DNA of 64,000 nucleotides from Desulfosporosinus sp. Sb-LF (GTDB lineage: Bacteria > Bacillota > Desulfitobacteriia > Desulfitobacteriales > Desulfitobacteriaceae), in NCBI RefSeq assembly GCF_004766055.1, contig NZ_SPQR01000010.1, positions 1 to 64,000 of the forward strand. Direction: 5' to 3'. Shown here one piece after another: positions 1 to 7,894 of the stretch (position 1 is the first letter of the stretch; every line of letters begins with the position of its first letter). Below the pieces are notes generated by a model that did not search any database, had not been told where the DNA came from, and saw only the letters and a program-made list of their open reading frames with translations. The translations under genes were made by a program, and so were the position numbers.

Positions 1-112
1 ATTCTACTATTCGTACCATCTCATCTACTGGAATTTTTCTCTGTTGTGACATAATTACCCCCAGACTGAACAGTTTTTTATTTCACTGTCCTATCTGGGG
101 GTAGCATACCAG
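1..112 (-). mobile_element. End of an insertion sequence with the start of its transposase
   Basis: The reverse strand has an ATG at 52 that opens a frame beginning MSQQRKIPVDEMVRIVE and running off the window at base 1. It is preceded by a GGGGG Shine-Dalgarno-like run. The opening resembles the OrfA helix-turn-helix protein of IS3/IS150-type elements. Bases 57-103 contain facing copies of a CCCCCAGA/TCTGGGGG motif, as expected for an IS end or a hairpin near one. The exact terminus cannot be set because the other end lies outside the window. Confidence 0.5.
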
Positions 113-185
113 AAATTCTCACACCAACGCATTTTGTTTTTGGAGTTGAAGAGTTGGATGAGGGAGGAGGAAATAGTTAGCTGAG

Positions 186-235
186 TTGACATACCTAATA
201 CATCTAGGTATAGTATACCTAGATGTATTAGGTAT
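186..235 (+). promoter_or_regulatory. Promoter with a 21-bp-arm perfect palindromic operator for the PadR gene
   Basis: A TTGACA box (186-191) and a TATAGT box (209-214) are 17 bases apart. Bases 191-211 and 215-235 are perfect reverse complements (21-bp arms, 3-base spacer). Each arm is itself an imperfect palindrome of the ATACCTA...TAGGTAT kind. The repeat covers the -10 box and the start region, so a bound dimer would block transcription. The layout fits autorepression by the PadR protein encoded 15 bases downstream. Confidence 0.8.
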
Positions 236-249
236 AGCGGGTGGATTGA

Positions 250-588
250 ATGAATGTATCTAAAGACTTGATGGCCGCCTCTGCGACTCCTCTCATTTTG
301 GCCATTCTCAAGGAAAATGACAGTTATGGCTATGCGATTATCAAGCGGGTGAAAGAGATGTCTGAGAATCAACTAATTTGGACGGAAGGTATGTTGTATC
401 CGGTATTACATCGTCTAGAAGAACATCTATTAATTGAATCTTACTTGCGTAAATCGGAGTTAGGCCGGCAGCGTAAATATTACAGGATTAAAGAGAGTGG
501 GTTAGCCGAGTTGGAACTGCAAAGAAAACAGTGGAAAATAGTTCATAATGCTCTTGCCAGGACCTGGAATGAAGAAAGTAATTCGTAA
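250..588 (+). CDS. PadR family transcriptional regulator
   Basis: This is a 112-residue PadR-type repressor, the usual length for the short PadR-s2 class. Residues 10-85 form the winged helix, with the characteristic 'YGYAI' helix (about 26-30), 'EGMLYPVLHRLE' recognition segment (about 46-57) and the wing 'GRQRKYYRI'. The protein probably binds the palindrome just upstream and represses itself together with the next gene, a membrane protein. PadR genes are very often paired with such partners. Its stop overlaps neither neighbour; the next ribosome binding site starts immediately after it, so the two are likely co-transcribed. The ligand is unknown. Confidence 0.92.
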   Translation: MNVSKDLMAASATPLILAILKENDSYGYAIIKRVKEMSENQLIWTEGMLYPVLHRLEEHLLIESYLRKSELGRQRKYYRIKESGLAELELQRKQWKIVHNALARTWNEESNS

Positions 589-601
589 GGGGGATATCAA
601 G

Positions 602-1963
602 ATGTTCGATTTGGAAACACAGATTCATTTGTGGAGCGATCATTTGAGAGCTCATGGTAAGTTAAGTGATGCCGATATTGATGAATTGGAGAATCATTTG
701 CGAGACGAAATCGAGGACTTAATAGCAACCGGACTTACGCCAGATGAAGCATTTTTAATTAGTGTCAAACGTTTAGGAAATGTAGACGCAATCTCACATG
801 AGTTTGCCAAAGTAAATACCGAGAACCTGTGGAGACATTTATTAGTAGAAACAGTAGATTCACAAGCCAAGCAGCAAAATCGTCGCGATATTACCCTGGT
901 GGTGATTTTTGCGTTGTTAGCTGGGACACTATTCAAAATTCCTGAACTTTTTGGTTTCGGATTACTCGATCAGGACGGTGAAATTAAAATATTCTTCATT
1001 AAAAACTTTAGTTTCTTTATTTTACCATTCATAGCGGCGTTTTTCTTGATCAAGAGGAAATCAGAGTTAAAAACATGGGCAACGATCCTGGGGATTTTTA
1101 TCCTAGCAGCGGTGATTATCAATGTGTATCCGTCATTTGATCATCACAATACAGAATTTCTTACCAACGTTCATCTTCCTTTGTTTTTGTGGTTGGTCGT
1201 CGGAGCAACTTATATAGGCAGGGAGTGGCAGGGTAGTCAAGGAAGAATGAATTTTATACGCTTCACAGGTGAGGCCTTTATCTATGGTGTATTAGTCATG
1301 GCAGGTGTAATGGTGTTATTCCTGTTCACGATGGTTATTTTCAAAGCCATCCAAATTGACGTCGGAAAATTTCTTACAGAGTATTTTCTGATTTATGGAG
1401 GGTGTGCGGCAGCCATGATTACTGTTTATTTAGTCGAGGCCAAAAAAAGCGTGGTGGAGAACTTTGCACCCATTTTGGCCAAAATATTCAGTCCGCTCTT
1501 CCTGATAATTATGGTTGCTTTCTTAATAGTTATGATTATTACCGGTAAAAGTCCATTTATGGAAAGAGATTTCCTCATTGGCTTCGATTTTATGCTGGCT
1601 TTAGTACTGGGGTTAGTTTTGTACGTCATTTCGGCGCGAGATATTCGCCAGCCAGCCAACCTGTTTGATTACTTGAATCTAGCCCTGATTATGGCGGCAC
1701 TGGTTATCGACGGGGTTGCTTTATCGGCAATACTTTTCCGTTTGTCCGCCTTTGGCATTACCCCCAATAAGCTGGCCGCACTAGGGGAGAATCTGGCATT
1801 GCTGGGCAACCTGGCCGGACTTGCCTGGTTATATATCGGGTATTTCAATAAGAAATTTGATTTCACCAAGATAATAAAATGGCAGACAGATTATCTCTAT
1901 GTTTATTTTATTTGGACAGCAATTGTTGCCTTCATATTTCCGATTATTTTCAAGTTTAATTAA
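602..1963 (+). CDS. Permease-prefix-domain membrane protein, PadR partner
   Basis: The product has 453 residues. Residues 1-75 are soluble and helical ('DELENHLRDEIEDLIATGLTPDEAFLISVKRLG' region) and match the 'permease prefix domain 1' found in membrane proteins next to PadR regulators. Roughly ten hydrophobic segments follow from residue 100 to the end. I chose the ATG at 602 because a GGGGGAT ribosome binding site sits just before it and the prefix domain starts there; an in-frame ATG at 548 lies inside the padR gene. Function is not known. Related proteins are linked to envelope stress or drug response by their regulators only. Likely an operon with padR. Confidence 0.82.
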   Translation: MFDLETQIHLWSDHLRAHGKLSDADIDELENHLRDEIEDLIATGLTPDEAFLISVKRLGNVDAISHEFAKVNTENLWRHLLVETVDSQAKQQNRRDITLVVIFALLAGTLFKIPELFGFGLLDQDGEIKIFFIKNFSFFILPFIAAFFLIKRKSELKTWATILGIFILAAVIINVYPSFDHHNTEFLTNVHLPLFLWLVVGATYIGREWQGSQGRMNFIRFTGEAFIYGVLVMAGVMVLFLFTMVIFKAIQIDVGKFLTEYFLIYGGCAAAMITVYLVEAKKSVVENFAPILAKIFSPLFLIIMVAFLIVMIITGKSPFMERDFLIGFDFMLALVLGLVLYVISARDIRQPANLFDYLNLALIMAALVIDGVALSAILFRLSAFGITPNKLAALGENLALLGNLAGLAWLYIGYFNKKFDFTKIIKWQTDYLYVYFIWTAIVAFIFPIIFKFN

Positions 1964-2160
1964 TCCCTTACCTAGGGCAACAGTCGAAAAGTGACGTTGA
2001 CGTTACTTCATAGTAAGTTTTTTTAGTGGAGATTATATCTCCGTGACAGGGCGCGTCGAGGTCTTAGTGCAGTTGACTTGATATTATTAGGTCAGTACCT
2101 TCATATTTTATATTTAAAATGAAAACCGGAAGATATTTTTAATACAAGAAAAGGCAATGG

Positions 2161-2186
2161 ACGCACTCGGAAATGAGTGCGTTTTT
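2161..2186 (+). terminator. Rho-independent terminator
   Basis: The stem ACGCACTC/GAGTGCGT with a six-base loop is followed by five T. It lies about 200 bases after the padR-membrane protein operon. Bases 1964-2160 hold no gene. Confidence 0.7.
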
Positions 2187-2248
2187 GATATACTTGCTAG
2201 GTATATAGGCTAATGCATTCACATCAACATCAACGCACGTGGAGACGA

Positions 2249-2335
2249 TAATAGTGCTATATCGGTGTTGAGTGAAAGCCTTGATATAAGCGGGACGTAG
2301 AGTAGGATATTAATTTTATCGCGTCGTGGTGTGTG
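2249..2335 (+). repeat. Intergenic repeat, copy 1
   Basis: About 85 bases match the segment at 7895-7980 with only a few changes, including the core TAATAGTGCTATATCGGTG. Neither copy has an open reading frame. It could be a decayed mobile element end or a structured RNA. Both copies are preceded at some distance by a shared GTGACAGGGC[AG]CGT motif (2042 and 7872). Confidence 0.75.
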
Positions 2336-2482
2336 AGGAAAGATATTTGCCAGGTCATTTTGACGGTTTGCTTTTGTACCAAGCAATAAGTTGCATTAGT
2401 TCACAAATACAGAAAATGTTGGATTTGTCTTTCTTTGCATTGTTCCTGAAGAAGGAGATAAGTAGTCTCCTTATCCAGTCAC

Positions 2483-2573
2483 CCCATCATTCGAAGATGG
2501 GGCAAGAGTGTAATCGGGGCTTAGCAAAGAAGAACTGTCGAAGTTAAGGGATATTCTGGGTGGGTGTGATTTT
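2483..2573 (+). pseudogene. Remnant of a YdbC/PC4-like protein, C-terminal part
   Basis: Read with one frameshift, this stretch gives HHSKMGQ followed by LSKEELSKLRDILGG. That matches the 'PDHEKMGKGITL..EE' tail of YdbC-type PC4-like single-strand DNA-binding proteins. Three more damaged copies of the same tail occur at 11424, 12083 and 14272. No intact N-terminal half is visible upstream, so this is debris. Confidence 0.6.
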
Positions 2574-2753
2574 GAAAAATTAAGGCCAAGGATGTGACCG
2601 ATTACATACGGGTATAACTAATTAAGAAGTTGCTTGGTACGGAAATGGTAGGTTAGATTTTCAAATCTCAGATGTTGCGCCAAGTGGGTATGAATTCATG
2701 GCGAAAGTCGAAATTAGTACGGCTTACTTGCGGATGACGTACTATATTTTAAG

Positions 2754-2993
2754 GTGGATGACTCCAATAAGTCTGACTATGAAAGAGCAGGAATGGAACC
2801 ATTCCAAGCATTTGAGGACAAACCTATGGTAATGCCCTATTATGAGGTTCCTATTGATATTTTGGAAAACAGAGAACTGTTAGCGGAATGGGCTAAGAAA
2901 TCTTTATTTGCATCTAGAAATACTGACACAAAGCCCAAAAAGCAAAGACTTGAAAAGGTGGTCAATAATCCTCTAATAGGCTTATTTATTTAG
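2754..2993 (+). CDS. Hypothetical protein, 79 aa, possibly truncated
   Basis: The frame opens after a stop at 2715 and starts at a GTG (2754) with only a weak AAGG upstream. The product is acidic in its first half (MDDSNKSDYERAGMEPFQ...) and basic near the end, with no signal peptide, membrane segment or motif I recognise. Its last codons (IGLFI and stop) lie inside a terminator stem. It may be the surviving end of a longer gene, because the surrounding 700 bases are degraded sequence. Confidence 0.4.
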   Translation: MDDSNKSDYERAGMEPFQAFEDKPMVMPYYEVPIDILENRELLAEWAKKSLFASRNTDTKPKKQRLEKVVNNPLIGLFI

Positions 2994-3004
2994 TAAATAA
3001 GCCT
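2978..3004 (+). terminator. Stem-loop overlapping the end of the preceding frame
   Basis: AGGCTTATTT and AAATAAGCCT form a perfect 10-bp stem with a seven-base loop. The stop codon of the 79-residue frame lies inside it. No T run follows, so termination strength is uncertain. Confidence 0.55.
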
Positions 3005-3075
3005 GGTTACGAGCAGAGTGGGGAGTTATATGTTTTTAGTATTCTTTAAGTGAATGATAAATAGAGGTGAATCTG

Positions 3076-3222
3076 ATGAATTTTGCTAAAGTACTAGCAC
3101 CAATGATTGTGGTTTTTACACTTTTAGGATGTAGGCTTTCTTGCAGGAAATCAGAAGAATGGATCGACATCTCCTGTAGAAACTTTTTTCATAGAAAGAT
3201 TATTTTCAGATGGGAGAATTAG
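3076..3222 (+). pseudogene. Truncated lipoprotein gene
   Basis: A GAGGTG ribosome binding site precedes an ATG coding MNFAKVLAPMIVVFTLLGC, a textbook lipoprotein signal with lipobox LLGC. After the Cys the frame becomes Arg/Lys/Cys-rich and stops at 48 residues. In another frame the same DNA reads GFLAGNQKNGSTSPVETFF, which looks more like a mature lipoprotein start. A frameshift right after the lipobox is the simplest reading. Only a stub remains before the next gene. Confidence 0.5.
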
Positions 3223-3225
3223 AGC

Positions 3226-3672
3226 TTGTTTCATAACAATGTTTTACTATTTACCGCTTTGTTTTCAGCGATATTTGCTCAAATCATAAAAGTACCAATA
3301 AATTATTGGCGTAATAGAATTTGGGATTGGAAGGCAGTTTTTCAACCTGGCGGAATGCCTAGTTCACACACAGCCCTTATGGTGGGTTTAACTACTGGAT
3401 GTTTATTCGAATATGGTTGGGGTGATCCCTATTTTGCAATTAGTTTTTCAATAACGCTAATTGTAATGTATGATGCCGCCGGTGTTCGAAGACAAGCGGG
3501 TCAGCATGCGGTTGTCTTAAATAAACTTACCTCGATGTTTCAAAATAGTCGTGGGAACATAGAGGCAAAAACAGGTGATACCCCACTAAAGGAGGTTCTT
3601 GGTCATAACCCAGTGGAAGTAGTAGGTGGAATTATAGTAGGAATAATCACGGCTATAGTGTTGGCTATCTAA
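3226..3672 (+). CDS. Divergent PAP2 family membrane protein (DUF212/YuiD-like)
   Basis: The 148-residue protein has the family hallmarks: an N-terminal 'AQIIKVP' helix, the 'GGMPSSHTA' phosphatase-like motif (residues 43-51), 'YDAAGVRRQAGQHA' (about 84-97) and the C-terminal 'LGHNPVEVVGG'. It has four predicted membrane spans and is at full family length (B. subtilis YuiD about 150 residues). The start is TTG, supported by GGAG eight bases upstream; the nearby ATG at 3239 is out of frame. The family is related to acid phosphatase/vanadium haloperoxidase enzymes but its substrate is unknown. It stands alone. Confidence 0.9.
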   Translation: MFHNNVLLFTALFSAIFAQIIKVPINYWRNRIWDWKAVFQPGGMPSSHTALMVGLTTGCLFEYGWGDPYFAISFSITLIVMYDAAGVRRQAGQHAVVLNKLTSMFQNSRGNIEAKTGDTPLKEVLGHNPVEVVGGIIVGIITAIVLAI

Positions 3673-3745
3673 CTTTCAAGTTTCTCCTGTTTAAATAGAG
3701 CTTAAAATAACACCTATGATGACAATACAAGACAGGAGGTTTTTT

Positions 3746-3952
3746 ATGGCTATAGATTTAGCCCTAGAACAGCGTTGGCGAGACCGCATTGAAGAATGCC
3801 CCCAGAGCGGACTGAGTGTTCAGGCGTGGTGCCTGCAAAACGGACTGAAGAATACCGCTTACCATTACTGGGTTAAAAAGTTTAAATTTCTGGAACAGCA
3901 AGAGGCAGGAGATAATACATTCGCAGAAGTGGTTCTGCTGCCGGGCGTGTGA
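3746..3952 (+). CDS. IS66-family accessory protein TnpA-like, in a degraded element
   Basis: A strong AGGAGGT site precedes an ATG coding a 68-residue protein, beginning MAIDLALEQRWRDRIEECPQ and containing 'GLSVQAWCLQNGLKNTAYHYWVKKFK'. This is the helix-turn-helix 'W...S..S.R.FC..NGI...TFYYW' pattern of IS66 OrfA. It ends in LLPGV where a full copy would normally continue, so it is probably clipped. The TnpB and TnpC genes expected downstream on the same strand are missing; a TnpC scrap lies on the other strand instead. The element is therefore rearranged and dead. Confidence 0.6.
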   Translation: MAIDLALEQRWRDRIEECPQSGLSVQAWCLQNGLKNTAYHYWVKKFKFLEQQEAGDNTFAEVVLLPGV

Positions 3953-3961
3953 GGGCGCATC

Positions 3962-4100
3962 AGTCATTCTATTCCAGTATACCCGTACCTGGGCAGGCAA
4001 AATGCCCGAAAATTTCCGGACGGTTTTTCCGGCTACCGTTATGGTTTCCACCTTTTCGTATCCGGCATAGGCATCCGTGATCAGGCGCTGTTTATGTTGG
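3962..4100 (-). pseudogene. IS66 TnpC fragment, inverted relative to TnpA
   Basis: The reverse strand reads QRLITDAYAGYEKVETITV from about 4090 to 4034. This matches the conserved 'L.TDGYAGYN.V' block in the IS66 transposase catalytic region. The frame continues towards 3962 without other recognisable motifs. TnpA and TnpC point in the same direction in intact IS66 elements, so their opposite orientation here shows rearrangement. Confidence 0.5.
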
Positions 4101-4738
4101 TCGCACCTGAGGCGATACTACCTGGAAGCTATTCCACTGAACAACAGAAAAAAAGAGATTCCAGGTTCCGCCGGTGCCAATATTATTACTCCATACGGTG
4201 ATTAAACTCAAAAACTGTATTTGTAGAAGATAGGTCCATATAGTTAATAACAACCCTCGCTTCAATCCCTTACACAAACCTCGTTTGAGATATAAGTCAC
4301 TTGATTTCCTACAAGGACCTTGATCACAGGCCCCTCCAAACATAAGGCAGACTCCGCAGAGGGTGCCTGATCAATGTCACTAAGCCTAGCTTCTGGAAAA
4401 TGTTCAAGAAGTCTTTTTCGAAGTCTATTCTCCCCATACAACAGCAGGAATTCCGATCAATGAGAATGCGGACCCAGATGTGCAAAGAGATATTAGATGT
4501 GATTTATCCATGGGATATGGCTGAAGACCTCAAGATCAAGGAAATCCCGCTGTTTCCATAGGCATTTTTCAACGAGGATAGGAAAAGGACTAAAGAAAAC
4601 GGAATAGAACCTATGAAATTATTAAGAGGCTACCACCCCTAATAATATAACTCCCGATAATTTAGTTCGATGATGGGTAATATTCACTTTCTATTCCAGT
4701 GTTAAGTTTGCAAGTAGTTTTTGTCTAAAATATAAAAA
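4101..4738. other. Non-coding or degraded stretch
   Basis: No convincing gene is present. A plus-strand frame at about 4465-4560 (MRTQMCKEILDVIYPWDMAEDLK...) looks protein-like but has no start signals and ends quickly. It is probably a fragment carried along with the IS66 debris. Confidence 0.5.
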
Positions 4739-4772
4739 AGGGAGAGCAAGTTCCGTTAAACTCTCCATTTTC
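4739..4772 (-). terminator. Terminator for the small-protein cluster
   Basis: On the reverse strand a GGAGAG/CTCTCC-type stem is followed by a run of six T. It lies downstream of the three minus-strand mini-genes between 4839 and 5271. Confidence 0.65.
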
Positions 4773-4838
4773 TATAATCAATACATAAAAAATCTCTCGC
4801 CCAACTAAAACCAACACCGATCTTTACATTACCTCGAA

Positions 4839-4958
4839 TTAGAAACGTCGGCGGCGCCGCCTTTCGAATGGTTCAAAAAAAAATGGGAAGAAAGGGAAAA
4901 ATGGGAAGAAAGGGAAAAACGGAAATCGCCGAAATTCAGAACGATTAAATCTTGGCAT
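4839..4958 (-). CDS. 39-aa Phe/Pro-repeat, Arg-rich small protein
   Basis: A GGAGGA ribosome binding site lies 8 bases before an ATG at 4958. The product starts MPRFNRSEFRRF, continues with a PFF repeat (about four turns), then FEPFE, and ends in six Arg and a Phe before TAA. It has no acidic stretch and no signal peptide. The aromatic repeat flanked by Arg patches suggests a spore-coat or self-assembling structural peptide, but I know no characterised family for it. Two YjcZ-like mini-genes lie just upstream on the same strand and share the terminator at 4739. Confidence 0.65.
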   Translation of the reverse strand: MPRFNRSEFRRFPFFPFFPFFPFFPFFFEPFERRRRRRF

Positions 4959-5007
4959 ATATATCTGTCCTCCTTCGTAATAGAAGTGTGCTTTTACAAA
5001 TTCGTTA

Positions 5008-5100
5008 TTAAAAGATAACTCCCAATGCTATCAGGATTAAGATAGCTATAGCAATGATACCTACTCCTGCTCCTGCTCCGTCTCCACCATAACCGTACAT
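5008..5100 (-). CDS. YjcZ-like small sporulation membrane protein
   Basis: The 30-residue product starts MYGYGGDGAGAGVG and continues as one hydrophobic helix, 'IIAIAILILIALGVIF'. A Gly/Tyr-rich head with a single membrane helix is the pattern of the YjcZ family of sporulation mini-proteins. A strong AGGAGG site lies 6 bases before the ATG. It is placed between a second family member (5155-5271) and the Phe/Pro peptide gene, all on the same strand. It is too short for standard gene callers. Confidence 0.75.
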   Translation of the reverse strand: MYGYGGDGAGAGVGIIAIAILILIALGVIF

Positions 5101-5154
5101 TATTTCTCCTCCTTTTTAACTAGAATTCAGTAGCGAATTTGAAAGAGTATAGAA

Positions 5155-5271
5155 TTAAAAAACAATACCCATAGCGATAAGCAAAAGAATGATCACGACT
5201 ACAATCGCTATTCCTTCTCCAAAACGGTTTTTTGGTCTGCAATCATCTAGATCAACACCACTGAATGCCAT
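5155..5271 (-). CDS. YjcZ-like small membrane protein, second copy
   Basis: The 38-residue product has a polar head, MAFSGVDLDDCRPKNRFGEG, followed by one hydrophobic helix of about 18 residues ending GIVF. The helix is clearly related to that of the neighbour at 5008-5100 ('IAI...ILL.IAMGIVF' versus 'IAI...LILIALGVIF'). This points to a tandem duplication with a diverged head. AGGAGG lies upstream of the ATG at 5271. The likely setting is the spore membrane or coat. Confidence 0.72.
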   Translation of the reverse strand: MAFSGVDLDDCRPKNRFGEGIAIVVVIILLLIAMGIVF

Positions 5272-5550
5272 TTGTATTTCCTCCTTTGCTAAAGATAGTA
5301 CATAATATGCACAAGTTAGGGTATTGGTACAATATGGTAAAATATTGTCCTACTCGTTTTGCTCTCATCTGAGGTGTTGGGAACCTTTTGGCTTTACAGT
5401 GCCTTTATTGAACCTAAATATAATATATATTTATATATGCCTTTTAACGTAACAGGGCACGTTGGCGTTACCTCATTGTAAGGTATGGTTTGGGCTCAGA
5501 ACTTGATAAGAAATTTTTGCGTTGGTTGGATAAACATTGATACATATTGC

Positions 5551-5618
5551 AAGGTACCTGAGAAATAAATCTTGACAAAACAATAAGGTACCTGTATTAT
5601 GCAGTATATAAGGTACCT
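5551..5618 (+). promoter_or_regulatory. marR promoter with three identical AAGGTACCT operators
   Basis: TTGACA (5572-5577) and TATTAT (5595-5600) are 17 bases apart. The 9-base AAGGTACCT, with palindromic core AGGTACCT, occurs three times: 5551-5559 upstream of -35, 5585-5593 in the spacer, and 5610-5618 over the start region. This arrangement predicts autorepression by the MarR protein encoded at 5654. Confidence 0.82.
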
Positions 5619-5653
5619 TATAAGAAACTTACTCTACTAAAAGGAGGGTATAT

Positions 5654-6286
5654 ATGAACGAAGAGAACGAGCAGAACTACGACTTGACTGAACAATTTAC
5701 ACGTATGGAGTGGTTACTCCATCGATACCATCAACAAAATCATACGCATCATGGGCCGATGGGGGATCCTCGCAAAGGGCAAGGCAGAGTGCTAGCTGTC
5801 CTTAAGATGCAGCCGGAAATTAGCCAAAAAGAGTTATTGTTCCTGCTAGACATGCGCCCCCAATCCTTGGGCGAGCTTCTTACTAAGTTGGAAAAGAACG
5901 GATACATTACCCGTACTCAATCGGAAACTGACCGCCGAATTATGAATATTAAGCTCACTAAAGAGGGAACCGAGGCAACAACTGAGCAAGAATTCAGCTT
6001 TGACAAGCTGTTTGAATGTCTGAGTGAAGAAGAGCAAATAAATTTGAGTATCTATCTCAACCGTATCATCGAAACGATTGAAGCTCAGCTTGGCGACGAA
6101 CAACCCGGACCTGGTTTCGATCCGCGCCAACGTGGTGGCAATCCGTTTGACCCTCGCTTTGGCTTTGATCCTCATTCAGAAATGGGTCATGGTCCGGGAA
6201 TGATGCCTTTTGGTCGCAGTCCTGGTATGAACCGAGGACACGGAGAATGGCCTGCCCCACCACAAAAGAAACCTGACGAAGAATAA
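5654..6286 (+). CDS. MarR family regulator with a Gly/Pro/His-rich tail
   Basis: The 210-residue regulator has a MarR winged helix at about residues 45-110 ('ISQKELLFLLDMRPQSLGELLTKLEKNGYI' with wing 'SETDRRIMNIKLTKEG'). The start follows AAGGAGG. Residues 148-210 are an extra tail rich in Gly, Pro, Phe, His and Met ('FDPRFGFDPHSEMGHGPGMMPFG...'). Most MarR proteins are about 140-160 residues, so the tail is unusual; its His/Met content could bind metal, but that is conjecture. It sits directly before a MATE pump gene and probably controls it and itself through the three upstream operators. Similar MarR-MATE pairs are common in Clostridia. Confidence 0.9.
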   Translation: MNEENEQNYDLTEQFTRMEWLLHRYHQQNHTHHGPMGDPRKGQGRVLAVLKMQPEISQKELLFLLDMRPQSLGELLTKLEKNGYITRTQSETDRRIMNIKLTKEGTEATTEQEFSFDKLFECLSEEEQINLSIYLNRIIETIEAQLGDEQPGPGFDPRQRGGNPFDPRFGFDPHSEMGHGPGMMPFGRSPGMNRGHGEWPAPPQKKPDEE

Positions 6287-6307
6287 GCAGAATTACACCA
6301 CATAATA

Positions 6308-6352
6308 TGAAGGCATTGCCGCGAAACAATGGCATTAAAGCATTGCCTTTAT
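6308..6352 (+). terminator. Stem-loop between marR and the MATE gene
   Basis: AAGGCATTG and CATTGCCTT-type arms flank a loop of about 20 bases and are followed by TATTTTTTT. It would terminate or attenuate read-through from marR into the pump gene. Confidence 0.6.
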
Positions 6353-6401
6353 TTTTTTATGCCAATTTTAGGACGCGTACAACGTGGAAGGAGTTTTTAA
6401 T

Positions 6402-7814
6402 ATGGAAAATACAGATCAGAAATCGCTCTATTACCTCGAAAAAGCGCCTGTATCTAAAGCAATTATGCACATGGTTATTCCCATGATGCTGAGTTTTATC
6501 GCTACGATTATTTATAATATCACCGATGCCTTTTTTATTGGTAAACTTGATAATACAGCCATGATGGCAGCGGTCACACTTGCCTTACCGTTTTCAACGT
6601 TCCTGATGGCGCTTAGTAACCTATTCGGGGTAGGCTCGGGAACCTATGTGTCGAGACTTTTGGGCGAGGGTAATGCGGACGGAGCAAAAAAAGTTTCGTC
6701 TGTGAACTTTTGGTCATCCATGCTCACTGGAGTCATTTTTATGGCAATATGTCTACCGCTGCTAACTCCCCTTTTACAGCTTTTGGGAGCAAGCGGTGAC
6801 ACGTTGTGGTATACAAGAGATTATATCCTGATCTTTGTCATCGGCGCTCCGTTTATTATTGCCAATTTCTCGCTGGGGGAAAGTGTTCGTGCAGAGGGTG
6901 CATCCACCGCAGCCATGATTGGAATGTTAGCCGGCATCATAATCAACATCCTACTCAACCCTGTTTTCATTTTTTTCCTGCACATGGGCATCAGGGGATC
7001 CGCACTGGCCTCAGTCTTTGGCAATGTGGTTTCTGTTGCATGGTTCCTCTATTATCTGCAGAAGAAAAGTGCCGTTCAAAGTGTGTCAATTAAGGACTTT
7101 AAACCAAGTAAAGAGATATATTCTAATATTTTTAAAGTAGGAGTTTCAGCCTTTTTGCTTGATGGATTTATGGTAATTACCTGCTTGCTTTTCAACAATT
7201 TTGCTGTTCTCTACGGCAACAACGTTGTCGCAGGACTTGGTATCGCCCAGAGAGTTGTTCAAATTGCAGACTTTATCAGCATGAGTTTTGCAGTGGGAGC
7301 CGTACCGCTGATTGCCTTTGCCTATTCTGCCAAGAATTATATGCGCTTAATGGAGATTATCAAGACAACCACACTCTACATGATGGGCATTACAATGGGG
7401 ATCACGGCGATTCTCTTTGTTCTCAGAGTGCAGGTCATGGGTGCCTTTAGTATTGATGCTGAGGTTATTGCCATCGGGCAAACCATTCTCGTGGCGCAGC
7501 TTTGCTCCACCATTTTTGCTGGCTTATCCGCACTGTTTACAGGCGTCTTTCAAGCGTTTGGAAAAGGTGTGCAATCCTCAGTTATGTCTGTTATTAGGGG
7601 CATTGCCTTTATTCCTATTTTGTTTTTAGGAAATAGGCTATTTGCAGTTAATGGAGTTATTTGGGCTAATACGATTTCCGAAGCATTAGCCTGTATAGTC
7701 GGGCTTATCCTGTTTCTGGGAATCTGGAGAAACAGCTTGGGGAATACGCAAACGATGAGGGAAACAATAACGCCGATAACCGATTTTAAGGACAATGTCC
7801 TAGGGAGTGATTAG
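6402..7814 (+). CDS. MATE family multidrug efflux transporter
   Basis: This is a 470-residue integral membrane protein of the MATE (MatE) family with about twelve spans. The N-terminal 'MVIPMMLSFIATIIYNITDAFFIGKLDN' and 'LALPFSTFLMALSNLFGVGSGTYVSR' blocks are typical of the DinF/NorM-like group in Firmicutes. MATE pumps expel drugs or toxic compounds using Na+ or H+ gradients. I chose the ATG at 6402, which follows GGAAGGAG, over the in-frame GTG at 6384. It is most likely under control of the upstream MarR protein. A second, broken MATE copy lies at 43877-44002. Confidence 0.92.
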   Translation: MENTDQKSLYYLEKAPVSKAIMHMVIPMMLSFIATIIYNITDAFFIGKLDNTAMMAAVTLALPFSTFLMALSNLFGVGSGTYVSRLLGEGNADGAKKVSSVNFWSSMLTGVIFMAICLPLLTPLLQLLGASGDTLWYTRDYILIFVIGAPFIIANFSLGESVRAEGASTAAMIGMLAGIIINILLNPVFIFFLHMGIRGSALASVFGNVVSVAWFLYYLQKKSAVQSVSIKDFKPSKEIYSNIFKVGVSAFLLDGFMVITCLLFNNFAVLYGNNVVAGLGIAQRVVQIADFISMSFAVGAVPLIAFAYSAKNYMRLMEIIKTTTLYMMGITMGITAILFVLRVQVMGAFSIDAEVIAIGQTILVAQLCSTIFAGLSALFTGVFQAFGKGVQSSVMSVIRGIAFIPILFLGNRLFAVNGVIWANTISEALACIVGLILFLGIWRNSLGNTQTMRETITPITDFKDNVLGSD

Positions 7815-7894
7815 CATTTATTGTACAGTGGTCATGGCAATATGACTAAAATAAAACTATAGCTCTTTTGGGGTGACAGGGCACGTTGAGTGCG

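Noticed and set aside
91-372. Minus-strand frame overlapping the PadR start and operator
   Set aside because: It reads through the palindrome and the IS-end hairpin and lies antisense to a clear PadR gene.
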